From: Pseudomonadota bacterium
GTDB taxonomy: Bacteria > Pseudomonadota > Gammaproteobacteria > Steroidobacterales > Woeseiaceae
DNA: 37,629 nt
Direction of reading: 5' to 3'
NCBI GenBank assembly: GCA_027618995.1
Contig: JAQCGO010000021.1
Coordinates: 1 to 37,629, forward strand
The notes under the pieces are model-generated. The model saw only the letters and a list, made by a program, of their open reading frames with translations. It was not told the origin of the DNA and did no database searches. Of this stretch, positions 1-7,316 are shown in pieces; the stretch's first letter is position 1, and every line of letters begins with the position of its first letter. The translations under genes were made by a program, and so were the position numbers.

Positions 1-12
1 GAGCAGGCCCTG

Positions 13-46
13 AAAAAACAAACCCCGCCAAAAATGACGGGGTTTG
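13..46 (-). terminator. Intrinsic terminator (minus strand)
   Basis: A perfect 9-bp stem (19-27 with 38-46, CAAACCCCG/CGGGGTTTG) has a 10-base loop. Read on the minus strand it is followed at once by six T (positions 18 to 13), the classic Rho-independent pattern. On the plus strand no T-run follows. It would stop minus-strand transcripts that pass the hairpin at 91-120. Confidence 0.6.
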
Positions 47-57
47 TCAGCAGTCTG

Positions 58-79
58 AGGCCGCATCTGCGGCCTTTTT
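58..79 (+). terminator. Intrinsic terminator of a gene left of the window
   Basis: A perfect 8-bp stem (58-65 AGGCCGCA with 68-75 TGCGGCCT) with a very tight loop is followed by a T-run (75-79) on the plus strand. No plus-strand gene lies between it and the window edge, so it probably ends a transcript that starts outside the window. Confidence 0.65.
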
Positions 80-90
80 CTTTGCATCTG

Positions 91-120
91 AAATGAAAAA
101 GTCGGCGTCCCTGCCGACTT
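91..120 (-). terminator. Intrinsic terminator (minus strand)
   Basis: Stem 99-106 with 113-120 (AAGTCGGC/GCCGACTT, perfect 8 bp), followed on the minus strand by TTTTT at 100-96 and then CATTT. It is the natural 3' end of any transcript that starts near the palindrome at 224-239. Confidence 0.6.
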
Positions 121-190
121 AGTTCTCGTATCAACCATAAGGAGATGCGAGGGTTGGAGAAGCCACCCCTGAGCGATTAGGCGTGACCTC
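91..190 (-). ncRNA. Candidate small RNA with its own terminator
   Basis: No coding gene is credible here. On the minus strand a possible transcript starts near 190, just downstream of a -10-like TAAGAT (202 to 197), which itself sits at class II distance from a perfect CRP-type palindrome at 224-239. The roughly 95-nt RNA would fold into three hairpins: 170-150 (7 of 8 pairs), 148 to about 123 (7 of 8 pairs, one C.A mismatch) and a terminal stem 120-113/106-99 followed by T5. The terminal loop reads AGGGAC, which fits the ANGGAN hexaloop bound by CsrA/RsmA proteins. I cannot match it to a named RNA family. A caution: the middle hairpin has a G.U pair on the plus strand where the minus strand has a C.A mismatch, which mildly favours the other strand. 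Confidence 0.35.
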
Positions 191-223
191 CAGGACATCT
201 TAGTTTCGTTGTCGCGAGGTTGG

Positions 224-239
224 TGTGATAGCGATCACA
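224..239. promoter_or_regulatory. Perfect CRP/Vfr-type operator
   Basis: TGTGA (224-228), a 6-base spacer, and TCACA (235-239) match both half-sites of the CRP consensus exactly. The centre is at 231.5. On the minus strand a TAAGAT hexamer centred at 199.5 lies 32 bases away, the spacing of a class II CRP-dependent promoter (site at -41.5). That points to control of a minus-strand transcript starting near 190. No equally good -10 sits at the mirrored distance on the plus strand. CRP binding is inferred from the consensus only. Confidence 0.6.
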
Positions 240-254
240 TATCCAAACCCGAAA

Positions 255-281
255 ATGAAAAGGGGCGCCAACAGGCGCCCC
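255..281 (-). terminator. Second terminator behind the parvulin gene
   Basis: A perfect 8-bp GC stem (262-269 GGGGCGCC with 274-281 GGCGCCCC, loop AACA) is followed on the minus strand by TTTTCATTTTC. It lies just beyond the terminator at 289-323 and makes a tandem stop for the yciB-bolA-parvulin transcript. It would also shield the palindrome at 224-239 from read-through. Confidence 0.65.
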
Positions 282-288
282 AATTGGA

Positions 289-323
289 AAAAAAGATTCG
301 GATTAAGTTAACTCAATCCGAAT
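289..323 (-). terminator. First terminator of the yciB-bolA-parvulin operon
   Basis: A perfect 9-bp stem (296-304 ATTCGGATT with 315-323 AATCCGAAT), followed on the minus strand by C and then seven T (294 to 288). The stem contains the last codons and the stop of the parvulin gene, so termination starts at the stop codon itself. Confidence 0.7.
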
Positions 324-1122
324 TTCCATCGATTGTTCGCAACTGCTCAAGGTAGCGCTGAAATTTACTTTGTTCCACGTTGCTCTTCAGTGAATCTCGA
401 ACACTCTCCAACGGCGGCGCCTCATTCTTGCGAGAATCTTCGCGCAATATCACGTGCCAGCCGAATTCAGTTTGTACGGGTGACTTCGTGTACGCGCCAT
501 CCTCAAGAGCAGCAACGGCATCTGCAAATGGGGCCACCATGTCACTTGGAGAAAACCAGCCGAGTTCACCACCGGTTGGTCCGGATTCCCCGACGGAGTT
601 AGCTTGTGCAAGCTCTTCAAATACCGCGCCAGAGTCAAGCTGTGCAATCAGTTCCATTGCGGCACTCTGGGTTTCGACGAGTATGTGGCGTGCTTTGAAC
701 TGTAAAGATGGGCCAAGTGCTGCCTGCGAGTTATATGCCTCCTGAATTTCCTCCTCAGTAGCAGGGTTGCTGTTGAGCCAATCGCTGGCCACCAACTGCG
801 CAAGGGCCGCTCGATACTGCAATTCGACCTGGGCCAGGAACCGCGGATCTCGCGAAAGCTCGGTTGCACGTTTCTGCGTAGTTAACGCGTAAATATCGCC
901 CAGCTCCTGCAATACCAGATCACGTTCCTCTGCGGTTACCTGAGCTAGCGGTTTCTGCAGGCGGCTTTCCAAATAAAACTCAAAAACAGAACCTTCAATA
1001 TCGACATCATTTACTGTAGCGATAACGTCTGCTTGTGCGACTGAAACGATCAACGCCGAAATGAAAATAGAAGCGAGCACCAAACGTTTGCGAGTATTTT
1101 TGGGGTATTTCGCGTGTTCCAT
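313..1122 (-). CDS. Secreted PpiC-type (parvulin) peptidyl-prolyl isomerase
   Basis: This predicted periplasmic cis-trans prolyl isomerase and chaperone has 269 residues. Residues 13-31 form a hydrophobic signal segment with an AQA site before D32. A helical region like the SurA/PpiD N-terminus follows, then a parvulin domain at about 143-237 with the family motifs FKARHILVET, GGELGWFSP and FGWHVILRED. I chose the ATG at 1122 because GAGGAT lies just upstream; an in-frame ATG at 1152 has no ribosome-binding site and would put 10 extra residues before the signal peptide. It is the last gene of the yciB-bolA group and is followed by two terminators. Its likely role is folding of outer-membrane or secreted proteins. 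It is much shorter than SurA, so I give no gene symbol. Confidence 0.85.
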   Translation of the reverse strand: MEHAKYPKNTRKRLVLASIFISALIVSVAQADVIATVNDVDIEGSVFEFYLESRLQKPLAQVTAEERDLVLQELGDIYALTTQKRATELSRDPRFLAQVELQYRAALAQLVASDWLNSNPATEEEIQEAYNSQAALGPSLQFKARHILVETQSAAMELIAQLDSGAVFEELAQANSVGESGPTGGELGWFSPSDMVAPFADAVAALEDGAYTKSPVQTEFGWHVILREDSRKNEAPPLESVRDSLKSNVEQSKFQRYLEQLRTIDGNSD

Positions 1123-1167
1123 GGATAAATCCTCATCTAAGTAAATTTGCATCGCGGCTCGTCGTTT

Positions 1168-1434
1168 TCAGTCCCGCGAGGAAATCGTAGTGATACGCAG
1201 GGCGTGTACATCGGTGTCCATGAATGAGCCGAGCGCATCATAAACCATCCGATGTCGATTGATTCGGCTGTGCCCAGTGAATTTGTCGGACACGATTTTG
1301 ACGTCGAAGTGGCCTTTGCCTTCGCGCGCGCCGGCGTGACCGACGTGCATGTGACTCTGGTCCTTAATCAGCAGCTCGGTCGGTACAAATGCCGTCCGCA
1401 GCAGCTGTTCGATAGTGGTGGCGCGATCGCTCAT
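1168..1434 (-). CDS. bolA: BolA-family protein
   Basis: This 88-residue single-domain protein of the BolA/IbaG family is known in relatives as a partner of monothiol glutaredoxins in iron-sulfur trafficking and as a morphology or stress regulator. The family core is clear: GHFDVKIVSDKFTGHSRINR at residues 41-60, then HRMVYDAL and a conserved HAL near residue 77. The pattern with RHR and a C-terminal HAL is closer to BolA than to IbaG. Its ATG overlaps the yciB stop as ATGA, so the two are translationally coupled, and the parvulin gene starts 45 bases after its stop. The subfamily call is less sure than the family call. Confidence 0.88.
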   Translation of the reverse strand: MSDRATTIEQLLRTAFVPTELLIKDQSHMHVGHAGAREGKGHFDVKIVSDKFTGHSRINRHRMVYDALGSFMDTDVHALRITTISSRD

Positions 1435-1994
1435 TCAGACGGCTTGCTATCCATGTATCGCGCGAGCCAGAAAGACTGTGCGATGACGAATGCCAAGGTC
1501 AGGCCGAGCAATCCAAACAACTTGAACTTCACCCAGGTCGCTTCAGGGTAGTTATAAGCGACATAAATATTCAAGGCGCCACCGACAATGAAGAAAATGA
1601 CCCAGGAGAGATTCAATATTGTCCATTGTTCTCGTACAAGTTGAACTGGCGCATCGGCGTCTTTGCTGGCCGATTCCATAATACGTTGAATAATTGGCCG
1701 CTCGCCGACGAATTGGCTTGCCAGAAAAACAACTGCAGCAACCCAATAAAATACGGTCGGCTTCCACAAAAAGATCATCTTGTTATCAAGCAACAAAGCG
1801 CCACCGCCAAGTACTATGACCAACGCCGTAGAGACCGTCGAAATCTTATTTATTTTTTTCGTAAGTAACCACTGGATGCCCATTGCGAATGGCGCGGCAA
1901 CCATTAGCACAACCAGAGCAACGAAAAAGTCGTTGCTCATAACGTAAGCCGCAAAAAATAGAACGATCGGCAGAAAATCGACAAGTAATTGCAT
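1431..1994 (-). CDS. yciB: YciB/IspZ inner-membrane septation protein
   Basis: This is a polytopic inner-membrane protein of the YciB (intracellular septation protein A) family, which in E. coli interacts with cell-elongation and division proteins. At 187 residues it is close to the usual 180. About five hydrophobic segments are visible, with the conserved WKPTVFYW, ERPIIQRIM, LNLSWVIFF and WVKFKLFGL blocks. The reading frame is open to 2102, but MQLLVDFLPIVLFF at 1994 matches the usual family N-terminus, so I start there. Starts at 2057 (AGGTG upstream) or 2102 would add 21 or 36 hydrophobic residues. First gene of the minus-strand operon with bolA and the parvulin gene. Confidence 0.88.
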   Translation of the reverse strand: MQLLVDFLPIVLFFAAYVMSNDFFVALVVLMVAAPFAMGIQWLLTKKINKISTVSTALVIVLGGGALLLDNKMIFLWKPTVFYWVAAVVFLASQFVGERPIIQRIMESASKDADAPVQLVREQWTILNLSWVIFFIVGGALNIYVAYNYPEATWVKFKLFGLLGLTLAFVIAQSFWLARYMDSKPSE

Positions 1995-2025
1995 TGGGTA
2001 AATGGCTGTCGTTGGAAGGGACGGA

Positions 2026-2031
2026 ATAATA
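2026..2031 (-). promoter_or_regulatory. Possible -10 box for the yciB operon
   Basis: TATTAT (5 of 6 to consensus) on the minus strand, 31 bases before the ATG at 1994. No convincing -35 box is visible. A transcript starting here would support the 1994 start of yciB over the longer ones. Confidence 0.25.
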
Positions 2032-2066
2032 GCAGCAAATAGCTGCAAAAAGACCATGCAAACACC

Positions 2067-2072
2067 TACAAT
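2067..2072 (+). promoter_or_regulatory. Possible -10 box for yciO, giving a leaderless message
   Basis: TACAAT (5 of 6 to consensus) ends only 6 bases before the GTG start of yciO. Transcription would then begin at or next to the start codon. The -35 region is poor (TGCAAA, 17-base spacer). No Shine-Dalgarno sequence precedes the GTG, which is consistent with a leaderless transcript but does not prove it. Confidence 0.3.
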
Positions 2073-2078
2073 CCGCGC

Positions 2079-2699
2079 GTGGCCAAACTCATCGAAATTC
2101 ATCCAACCAATCCGCAGCCGCGTTTGCTTGAGGCCGTCGCACAGATCATGTGCGAAGGCGGATTAATCGCATATCCAACAGATTCAAGTTATGCCTTCGG
2201 TTGTCATTTGGGTGATGCAAAGGCGATGCAGCGCATTCACCGGATCAGACGCACCGACAAGAAACACAATTTCACTTTGGTCTGCCGCGACCTTTCCGAG
2301 ATCAGCCTGTATGCGAGGGTCGACAATTGGGCTTATCGATTGATCAAGTCGCTGACACCGGGCCCGTATACGTTCATCCTGCCGGCGACTCGCGAAGTGC
2401 CGAAGCGATTACAGAATCCGAAACGCCGGACGATTGGATTGCGTGTGCCGGATCATCCCTTTGTTCGCGGCCTTCTTGCGGTGCTGGGGGAGCCCATCAT
2501 GAGTTCGACCATGCTCCTGCCCGGGGACCTGAAACCGTTGACCGACCCGATCGACATTGAGCAGCGCCTGGGCCACGAGGTCGAAGCAATCATCGAGGCG
2601 GGTCCGGTCGGTATCGAGGCAACCAGCGTAATTGACCTGACTGCCGGTCACCCTGAAATCCTGAGGGTAGGGCGCGGTGACGTCAGTGCCTTTATCTAA
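2079..2699 (+). CDS. yciO: YciO-type protein of the Sua5/YrdC family
   Basis: This 206-residue protein has the YrdC-like fold used to make threonylcarbamoyl-AMP for tRNA t6A37. It matches the YciO branch rather than TsaC/Sua5: IHPTNPQPRL at the N-terminus, GGLIAYPTDSSYAFGC at 27-42, then KKHNFTLVCRDLSEISLY, GPYTFILPATREVPKRL and RRTIGLRVPDHP. In TsaC the segment at KKHNFT carries a KRxxxxP-type active-site pattern that is changed here. The cellular job of YciO is poorly defined and it may not replace TsaC. The GTG start at 2079 matches the family N-terminus exactly; no ribosome-binding site is visible. It diverges from yciB and precedes scpA. Confidence 0.88.
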   Translation: MAKLIEIHPTNPQPRLLEAVAQIMCEGGLIAYPTDSSYAFGCHLGDAKAMQRIHRIRRTDKKHNFTLVCRDLSEISLYARVDNWAYRLIKSLTPGPYTFILPATREVPKRLQNPKRRTIGLRVPDHPFVRGLLAVLGEPIMSSTMLLPGDLKPLTDPIDIEQRLGHEVEAIIEAGPVGIEATSVIDLTAGHPEILRVGRGDVSAFI

Positions 2700-2780
2700 A
2701 CATCACACGGTGATGCTTGTCGGCGTGCGGCTTTGCCGCGAAACTGCGTTAGAATGCGCCAGACTAGCTATGGAAGACCG

Positions 2781-3677
2781 ATGAAGCCCGACTTAAGAGT
2801 CCTGAATCCCGAGGATGCGGCAAAGCCGCCGCAGGACGCAAGGCAGACGCCCGCACAAGCCGAAATGCCGTTTGCCGTAGTTGCCGGCGAGCCGGTTACG
2901 GCGCTGCCGCAGGATCTGTATATCCCGCCGTATGCGCTGCAGGTCTTTCTGGAAGCTTTCGAAGGGCCCCTCGACCTGCTGTTGTATCTGATTCGGCGCC
3001 AGAACATCGACATCCTTGATATTCCAATTGCCGAAATCACTCTGCAGTATGTGCAGTACATTGAAATGATGCACGAATTACAGCTCGATCTGGCCGGCGA
3101 ATACCTGGTAATGGCCGCCATGCTCGCCGAGATCAAGTCCCGAATGCTGCTGCCACGGCCCGAAAAAGAAGACGAGGAAGAGGATGACCCGCGCGCAGAA
3201 CTGGTCCGGCGCTTGCAGGAATACGAACGATTCAGGAAAGCTGCGCAGGATATTAGTGACTTGCCAAGGCTTGAGCGGGACGTTTTTGTAGCGACTGCCG
3301 ATGTACCTGAGCGACAAGTTGTCGTCGCGCTCCCGGACGTCACGCTGAAGGAACTGTTAGTAGCGTTTCATGATGTCCTGAGACGTGCCGAGATGTACTC
3401 GAACCTGCATCTGCAGCGCGAGCCATTATCAGTACGACAGCGCATGTCGGAAATCCTGACCCGAATTAACGCAAATACGTTCGTCGGATTCGCTGATCTG
3501 TTCGATCCCAGAGAAGGCAGGCATGGTGTCACCATTACCTTCATGGCTCTTCTGGAGTTACTGCGCGAGGCGCTGATCGAGGTTGTACAGGCTGAGCAGT
3601 TTTCAGCCATTCATATTCGTGCGTCAGCAACCGTGCGACTTGTAGCTGACGGCAACGAAGCCGTTGGCCAGGAATAA
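2781..3677 (+). CDS. scpA: Segregation and condensation protein A (ScpA kleisin)
   Basis: ScpA is the kleisin that links the two heads of the SMC dimer and acts with ScpB in chromosome compaction. The protein has 298 residues. A Pro/Ala-rich, probably disordered stretch (1-48) precedes the ScpA signature FEGPLDLLLYLIRRQNIDIL at 60-79, a helical SMC-neck-binding part, an acidic linker rich in E and D near 126-136, and a C-terminal winged-helix domain. The ATG at 2781 has GGAAGA close upstream; a TTG at 2733 in the same frame is unlikely. It sits 22 bases before scpB. No SMC or MukB gene is in the window. Confidence 0.92.
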   Translation: MKPDLRVLNPEDAAKPPQDARQTPAQAEMPFAVVAGEPVTALPQDLYIPPYALQVFLEAFEGPLDLLLYLIRRQNIDILDIPIAEITLQYVQYIEMMHELQLDLAGEYLVMAAMLAEIKSRMLLPRPEKEDEEEDDPRAELVRRLQEYERFRKAAQDISDLPRLERDVFVATADVPERQVVVALPDVTLKELLVAFHDVLRRAEMYSNLHLQREPLSVRQRMSEILTRINANTFVGFADLFDPREGRHGVTITFMALLELLREALIEVVQAEQFSAIHIRASATVRLVADGNEAVGQE

Positions 3678-3699
3678 CGAGAATTGAGAAGCTAGATAA

Positions 3700-4473
3700 A
3701 TGGATGTTGTCGAGATCAAATATTTTGTTGAAGCTGCCTTGCTTGGGGCTGGTCGGCCTCTGAGCATTGAACAGCTGCAAGGACTGTTCGACGGCCGCAT
3801 GACGCCGGAAAAAGGGGAAATTCGGCAGGCGATTACCGACCTGAGTGACGAATACGCTCCGCGTGGCATTGTCATCGGCGAGGTTGCGTCGGGTTTTCGT
3901 CTGCAGATCAAAAGCGGCATGGCCGATCGGCTGCAGAAGCTCTGGGAAGACCGTCCGCCGCGATATTCGCGAGCGTTGTTCGAAACGCTGGCGCTGATCG
4001 CATATCGCCAGCCCATCACCCGCGGTGAGATTGAGGAAGTCCGAGGCGTGTCCGTCAGTTCAAATATTCTGCGTACGCTCATCGAAAGAGAGTGGGCGCG
4101 GGTGGTCGGTCATCGCGATGTGCCGGGCCGGCCGGAGATGTTTGGGACTACCAGGACGTTTCTGGACTATTTTGGCCTCAAGAAGCTCGATGATCTGCCA
4201 CCTTTGGCAGATCTGTCGGATTGGGAAAGCCTGCGCGTGCAGCTCAACCTGCCGGCTGTCGAAGACGAGGAAGTCGGCACCGATATGGATATTCCCGAAT
4301 TGCCGGTGCTGTATCCGCACGATGAAGACGACGCCGCCGAGGATGAGTCCGACTACATGAGCGATCTTGAGATTGATGTGATCAATCAACGCATTCCCGA
4401 TCTTGTGGCCGTCGAGCCGGAGGCCGACCTCATGGGCGATGAGGATCAGGACGCGTCGGCCCGCAGTGGCTGA
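3700..4473 (+). CDS. scpB: Segregation and condensation protein B (ScpB)
   Basis: ScpB dimerises, binds the middle of ScpA and regulates the SMC complex. The 257-residue protein shows two winged-helix units: residues 1-80 with [20 protein letters not shown], and about 85-160 with [20 protein letters not shown] and [20 protein letters not shown], the most conserved part of the family. The last 70 residues are strongly acidic and low in complexity, typical of proteobacterial ScpB. It directly follows scpA, and its 3' end overlaps the start region of rluB in another frame, so the three genes form one unit. Confidence 0.93.
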   Translation: MDVVEIKYFVEAALLGAGRPLSIEQLQGLFDGRMTPEKGEIRQAITDLSDEYAPRGIVIGEVASGFRLQIKSGMADRLQKLWEDRPPRYSRALFETLALIAYRQPITRGEIEEVRGVSVSSNILRTLIEREWARVVGHRDVPGRPEMFGTTRTFLDYFGLKKLDDLPPLADLSDWESLRVQLNLPAVEDEEVGTDMDIPELPVLYPHDEDDAAEDESDYMSDLEIDVINQRIPDLVAVEPEADLMGDEDQDASARSG

Positions 4474-5266
4474 CCGAATTCATAAAGCCCTGGCGACCGC
4501 CGGCCACGGTTCCCGACGCGCAATCGAACAATGGATTTGCGAAGGGCGGCTCAAAGTCAACGGCATGCTTGCGACGCTTGGCCAGACGCTGGACGGGGGT
4601 GAGCATATTACGCTTGATGGCAGACCGCTGGGCATATATGCCGGTCAGGCCAAACACCACCATCTGGCGTATAACAAACCAGGCGATGAGGTCACGACCC
4701 GATCGGACCCGGAGGGTCGTAAGAAGGTTTTCGACAGTCTGCCGCGCCTGAAGGGCGCACGCTGGGTCGCTGTGGGTCGCCTGGATATGACCACGACCGG
4801 CCTATTGCTCTTCACTACTGACGGAGCATTGGCCAACGCGCTCATGCACCCGTCAGCTGGCGTAGTCCGACGCTACGCTGTTCGCGTACACGGGCAGCCC
4901 TCGCCGGAGCAACTGCAGAACCTGCAAGCCGGTGTCGATCTGGAGGACGGGCCAGCACGCTTTGACACGATCGAGGCAGGCGGCGGTGAGGGCCGCAATC
5001 GCTGGTTCAATGTCAGTCTCAGCGATGGCCGAAACCGTGAGGTGAGGCGCTTGTGGGAGTCACAGGGGCTCGAGGTCAGTCGCCTGATGCGTGTCGGTTA
5101 CGGTCCGGTCGAACTCTCCAGACGCCTGCGCGTCGGGCGTTATGAAGACCTTACGCCAGCCCAGGTACGGCAGCTGTACGTGGCCGGCGGGTTGCCAGCA
5201 CCTGACGCTGCCGACATCGTTGTTACAGAGAGAAAAGTAATAAAAAAGAAAAAGCTACGACGATAA
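4439..5266 (+). CDS. rluB: 23S rRNA pseudouridine synthase RluB
   Basis: RluB isomerises U2605 (E. coli numbering) of 23S rRNA. The protein has 275 residues: an S4 RNA-binding domain at 11-65 ([20 protein letters not shown]), then the RsuA/RluB catalytic domain with [20 protein letters not shown], whose D116 is the catalytic aspartate, and the conserved [20 protein letters not shown]. It has a short basic tail (KKKKLRR) instead of the long Arg/Gly tail of E. coli RluB. The start is uncertain: ATG at 4439, or GTG at 4466, which gives the usual [10 protein letters not shown]-terminus; both overlap scpB. It ends 14 bases from the convergent yciK with no terminator between them. Confidence 0.92.
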   Translation: MRIRTRRPAVADRIHKALATAGHGSRRAIEQWICEGRLKVNGMLATLGQTLDGGEHITLDGRPLGIYAGQAKHHHLAYNKPGDEVTTRSDPEGRKKVFDSLPRLKGARWVAVGRLDMTTTGLLLFTTDGALANALMHPSAGVVRRYAVRVHGQPSPEQLQNLQAGVDLEDGPARFDTIEAGGGEGRNRWFNVSLSDGRNREVRRLWESQGLEVSRLMRVGYGPVELSRRLRVGRYEDLTPAQVRQLYVAGGLPAPDAADIVVTERKVIKKKKLRR

Positions 5267-5280
5267 ATTAGAGTAACTTA

Positions 5281-6033
5281 TCACTGGGCATTCAAGCTTT
5301 GACCCGTGATGCCCTTGCTGTCCGGCCCAAGCAGGTAAAGATAGGGCGCGAGGACCTCGTCAGGGCCCTTCAACAGGTCTCGATCCTGGGCCGGAAAGGC
5401 CTCAAGGCGCATGTTGGTTCGGGTTGCGCCCGGATTGATGCAATTAACGCGTAATTTGCCCTCGCGATGCTCGTCGGCAAGAACCTGGGAGAGGCCTTCG
5501 GTAGCAAATTTGGAGACCGCGTAAGCTCCCCAGAACGCTCGCCCGACACGGCCAACGCTACTGCTGGTAAAAATGATCGATGGGTCAGCCGCCTGGTTCA
5601 TCATTGGCAGTAGCACCTGGGTGAGGGCAAATGATGCCGTCACATTGACGTGCATGACGCGCTGCCACTGCACCGCGTCATACTGTGCAATCGCAAAACG
5701 GTCACCGACGATAGCAGCGTTGTGCACCAACCCGTCAAGCCGGCCAAATTCCTCCGCCAGGTTGTCGGCCAGTGATTCGTAGGCCACGTTGTTGGCCGTA
5801 GCCAGATCAACTACTGCAATCGAAGGACGTGGCGCGGCTTCGAGGGCCGCAATCTCATCATGGACTTTTTCCAGTTTCTTCACGTTGCGCCCATGCAGGA
5901 TGATCTGTGCTCCGAGCGCGGCCGCACGCAGGGCGAGGGCACGACCAATTCCGTCACTTGAGCCGGTCACGAGGATGATGCGATCGCGCAGCAGCTCCGG
6001 CGGTGCGTTGTAGGTTTTCGGCTCAATACTCAA
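5281..6033 (-). CDS. yciK: YciK-type short-chain dehydrogenase/reductase
   Basis: This 250-residue Rossmann-fold oxidoreductase has the nucleotide motif TGSSDGIG at 23-30, HNAA at 104-107, the active-site serine in FTSSSVGR (157-159), and Y171/K175 in YAVSK. NCINPGATRT and KFATEGLSQVLADE match the YciK branch, whose substrate is unknown. The start is TTG at 6033: AAGGAA lies a few bases upstream, and the TTG overlaps the rmuC stop as TTGA, which means translational coupling. It is the last gene of ubiG-mupP-rmuC-yciK. In Pseudomonas a homologous SDR gene lies in the same cluster as ubiG and mupP, so the linkage is old. Confidence 0.88.
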   Translation of the reverse strand: MSIEPKTYNAPPELLRDRIILVTGSSDGIGRALALRAAALGAQIILHGRNVKKLEKVHDEIAALEAAPRPSIAVVDLATANNVAYESLADNLAEEFGRLDGLVHNAAIVGDRFAIAQYDAVQWQRVMHVNVTASFALTQVLLPMMNQAADPSIIFTSSSVGRVGRAFWGAYAVSKFATEGLSQVLADEHREGKLRVNCINPGATRTNMRLEAFPAQDRDLLKGPDEVLAPYLYLLGPDSKGITGQSLNAQ

Positions 6034-7316
6034 TGCGTTTCCTTGTTCTCATCGTCGTCTCCGGAGCCCTCAATCATCGTGCGTGGCACGGGATCGAGAG
6101 TTTCGATTTTCTCGATGGTTTTCTTGGGGTGAATTCCCAACTCGACGAATTTCCGGGCGCCGGGCAAGACCTTGCGTTCAAGCGACCCAACGGCGCGATT
6201 GTAATATTCAACACTGCTGGCAAGTTGCCTGCCAACCTTGTTCATGTGGGTAACGAATGCAGCGAGGCGCCCATAAAGGTCTTCCGCCAGTAGTCGGATT
6301 TCCTGTGCATTGTCCGCCAGCGCCAACTGGCGCCAGCCATAGGCAACGGCTTTAAGCAGGGCGACAAAGCTGGTCGGCGTGGCCAGAATGATCTGTTGTG
6401 ACAGGGCACTTTCGATCAGGTCGGGGTCCTCATTGAGGGCGGCACTCAGGAACTGATCGCCCGGAATGAACAGGATTACGAATTCCGGGCTGTTCGCAAA
6501 CTGCGCCCAGTAAGCCTTGCTGGACAACTTCCGGATATGTTCGCGGACATTGCGCGCGTGCCGCTCCAGGCCCAACTGGCGTTGTGCGTCATCCTTGGCC
6601 TCGACTGCCTCGAGGTAGGCATCCAACGGCGTCTTGACGTCCACGATCAGGTCACGCTGATTAGGCATGCGCACGACCATGTCGGGCCGAAAGACCTGGT
6701 CGTCGGCCGTACTATGCACCTGCTCCTGGAAATCGCAATGTTCGACCATGCCCGCGAGCTCGACCAGCCGCCGCAGGGTGATTTCGCCCCAGCGGCCACG
6801 AACTTCGGGTCGACGCAGAGCCTTGACGAGATTTTGTGTTTCCTGTGTTAACGATTGCTGGTTCAGTCGCATGGACTCAAGTTGTGCCTTGATTCCGCCG
6901 TAGGCTTCGCTGCGTGACTTCTCGAGCTCGCCGATTTGTTTTTGCGACGCCTGCAGTGAGTCCCTGATCGGCTTGACGAGATCCTCGATGGCTTTTTTTT
7001 GATCACCGAGATCGCGTTTGGCCTTGTCTTGTTGTGCGCCGAGGTTTTGTTCTGCCAGGCGCAGAAAATGCTCGCTGTTCGATTTCAGCGACTGGTTGGC
7101 TAGGTCCGCAAATGCTGTCGTGAGCTGTGCCCTGGCGGTCTCGAACGCGACTTCCCGTTCGCGCTGCAAGGCATCCTGATTACTGACGATGGCTTCAAGT
7201 CGCGCATGCCGCCGGCTGGCGATCAGCCAGGTGATCAGCCCGCCGAGCAACAGGCCGAACAGCATTGCGGGCGCGCCGATCTGGACCAATGGTGAACTAA
7301 TATCGAATGCCGTCAT
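6030..7316 (-). CDS. rmuC: RmuC-family DNA recombination protein
   Basis: This 428-residue protein of the RmuC family has a restriction-endonuclease-like fold; loss of the E. coli protein raises recombination at inverted repeats. A single transmembrane helix at about 12-33 (LVQIGAPAMLFGLLLGGLIT) is followed by a long coiled coil (40-150), then the conserved catalytic-like domain with RRPEVRGRWGEITLRRLVEL, PDMVVRMPNQRDLIVDVKTP and EFVILFIPGDQFLSAAL. The acidic D/K pair in VDVKTP is the expected nuclease-type motif. Its ATG overlaps the mupP stop as ATGA, and its own stop overlaps the yciK start. Confidence 0.92.
   Translation of the reverse strand: MTAFDISSPLVQIGAPAMLFGLLLGGLITWLIASRRHARLEAIVSNQDALQREREVAFETARAQLTTAFADLANQSLKSNSEHFLRLAEQNLGAQQDKAKRDLGDQKKAIEDLVKPIRDSLQASQKQIGELEKSRSEAYGGIKAQLESMRLNQQSLTQETQNLVKALRRPEVRGRWGEITLRRLVELAGMVEHCDFQEQVHSTADDQVFRPDMVVRMPNQRDLIVDVKTPLDAYLEAVEAKDDAQRQLGLERHARNVREHIRKLSSKAYWAQFANSPEFVILFIPGDQFLSAALNEDPDLIESALSQQIILATPTSFVALLKAVAYGWRQLALADNAQEIRLLAEDLYGRLAAFVTHMNKVGRQLASSVEYYNRAVGSLERKVLPGARKFVELGIHPKKTIEKIETLDPVPRTMIEGSGDDDENKETH

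Noticed and set aside
1..197. Minus-strand open frame from an ATG at 197 to the window edge
   Set aside because: It runs through two strong intrinsic terminators and an unrelated plus-strand terminator, has no ribosome-binding site and shows no protein-like pattern.
2733..2780. TTG at 2733 as the scpA start
   Set aside because: The added residues do not resemble ScpA and contain a small GC hairpin region; the ATG at 2781 has a purine-rich site upstream.
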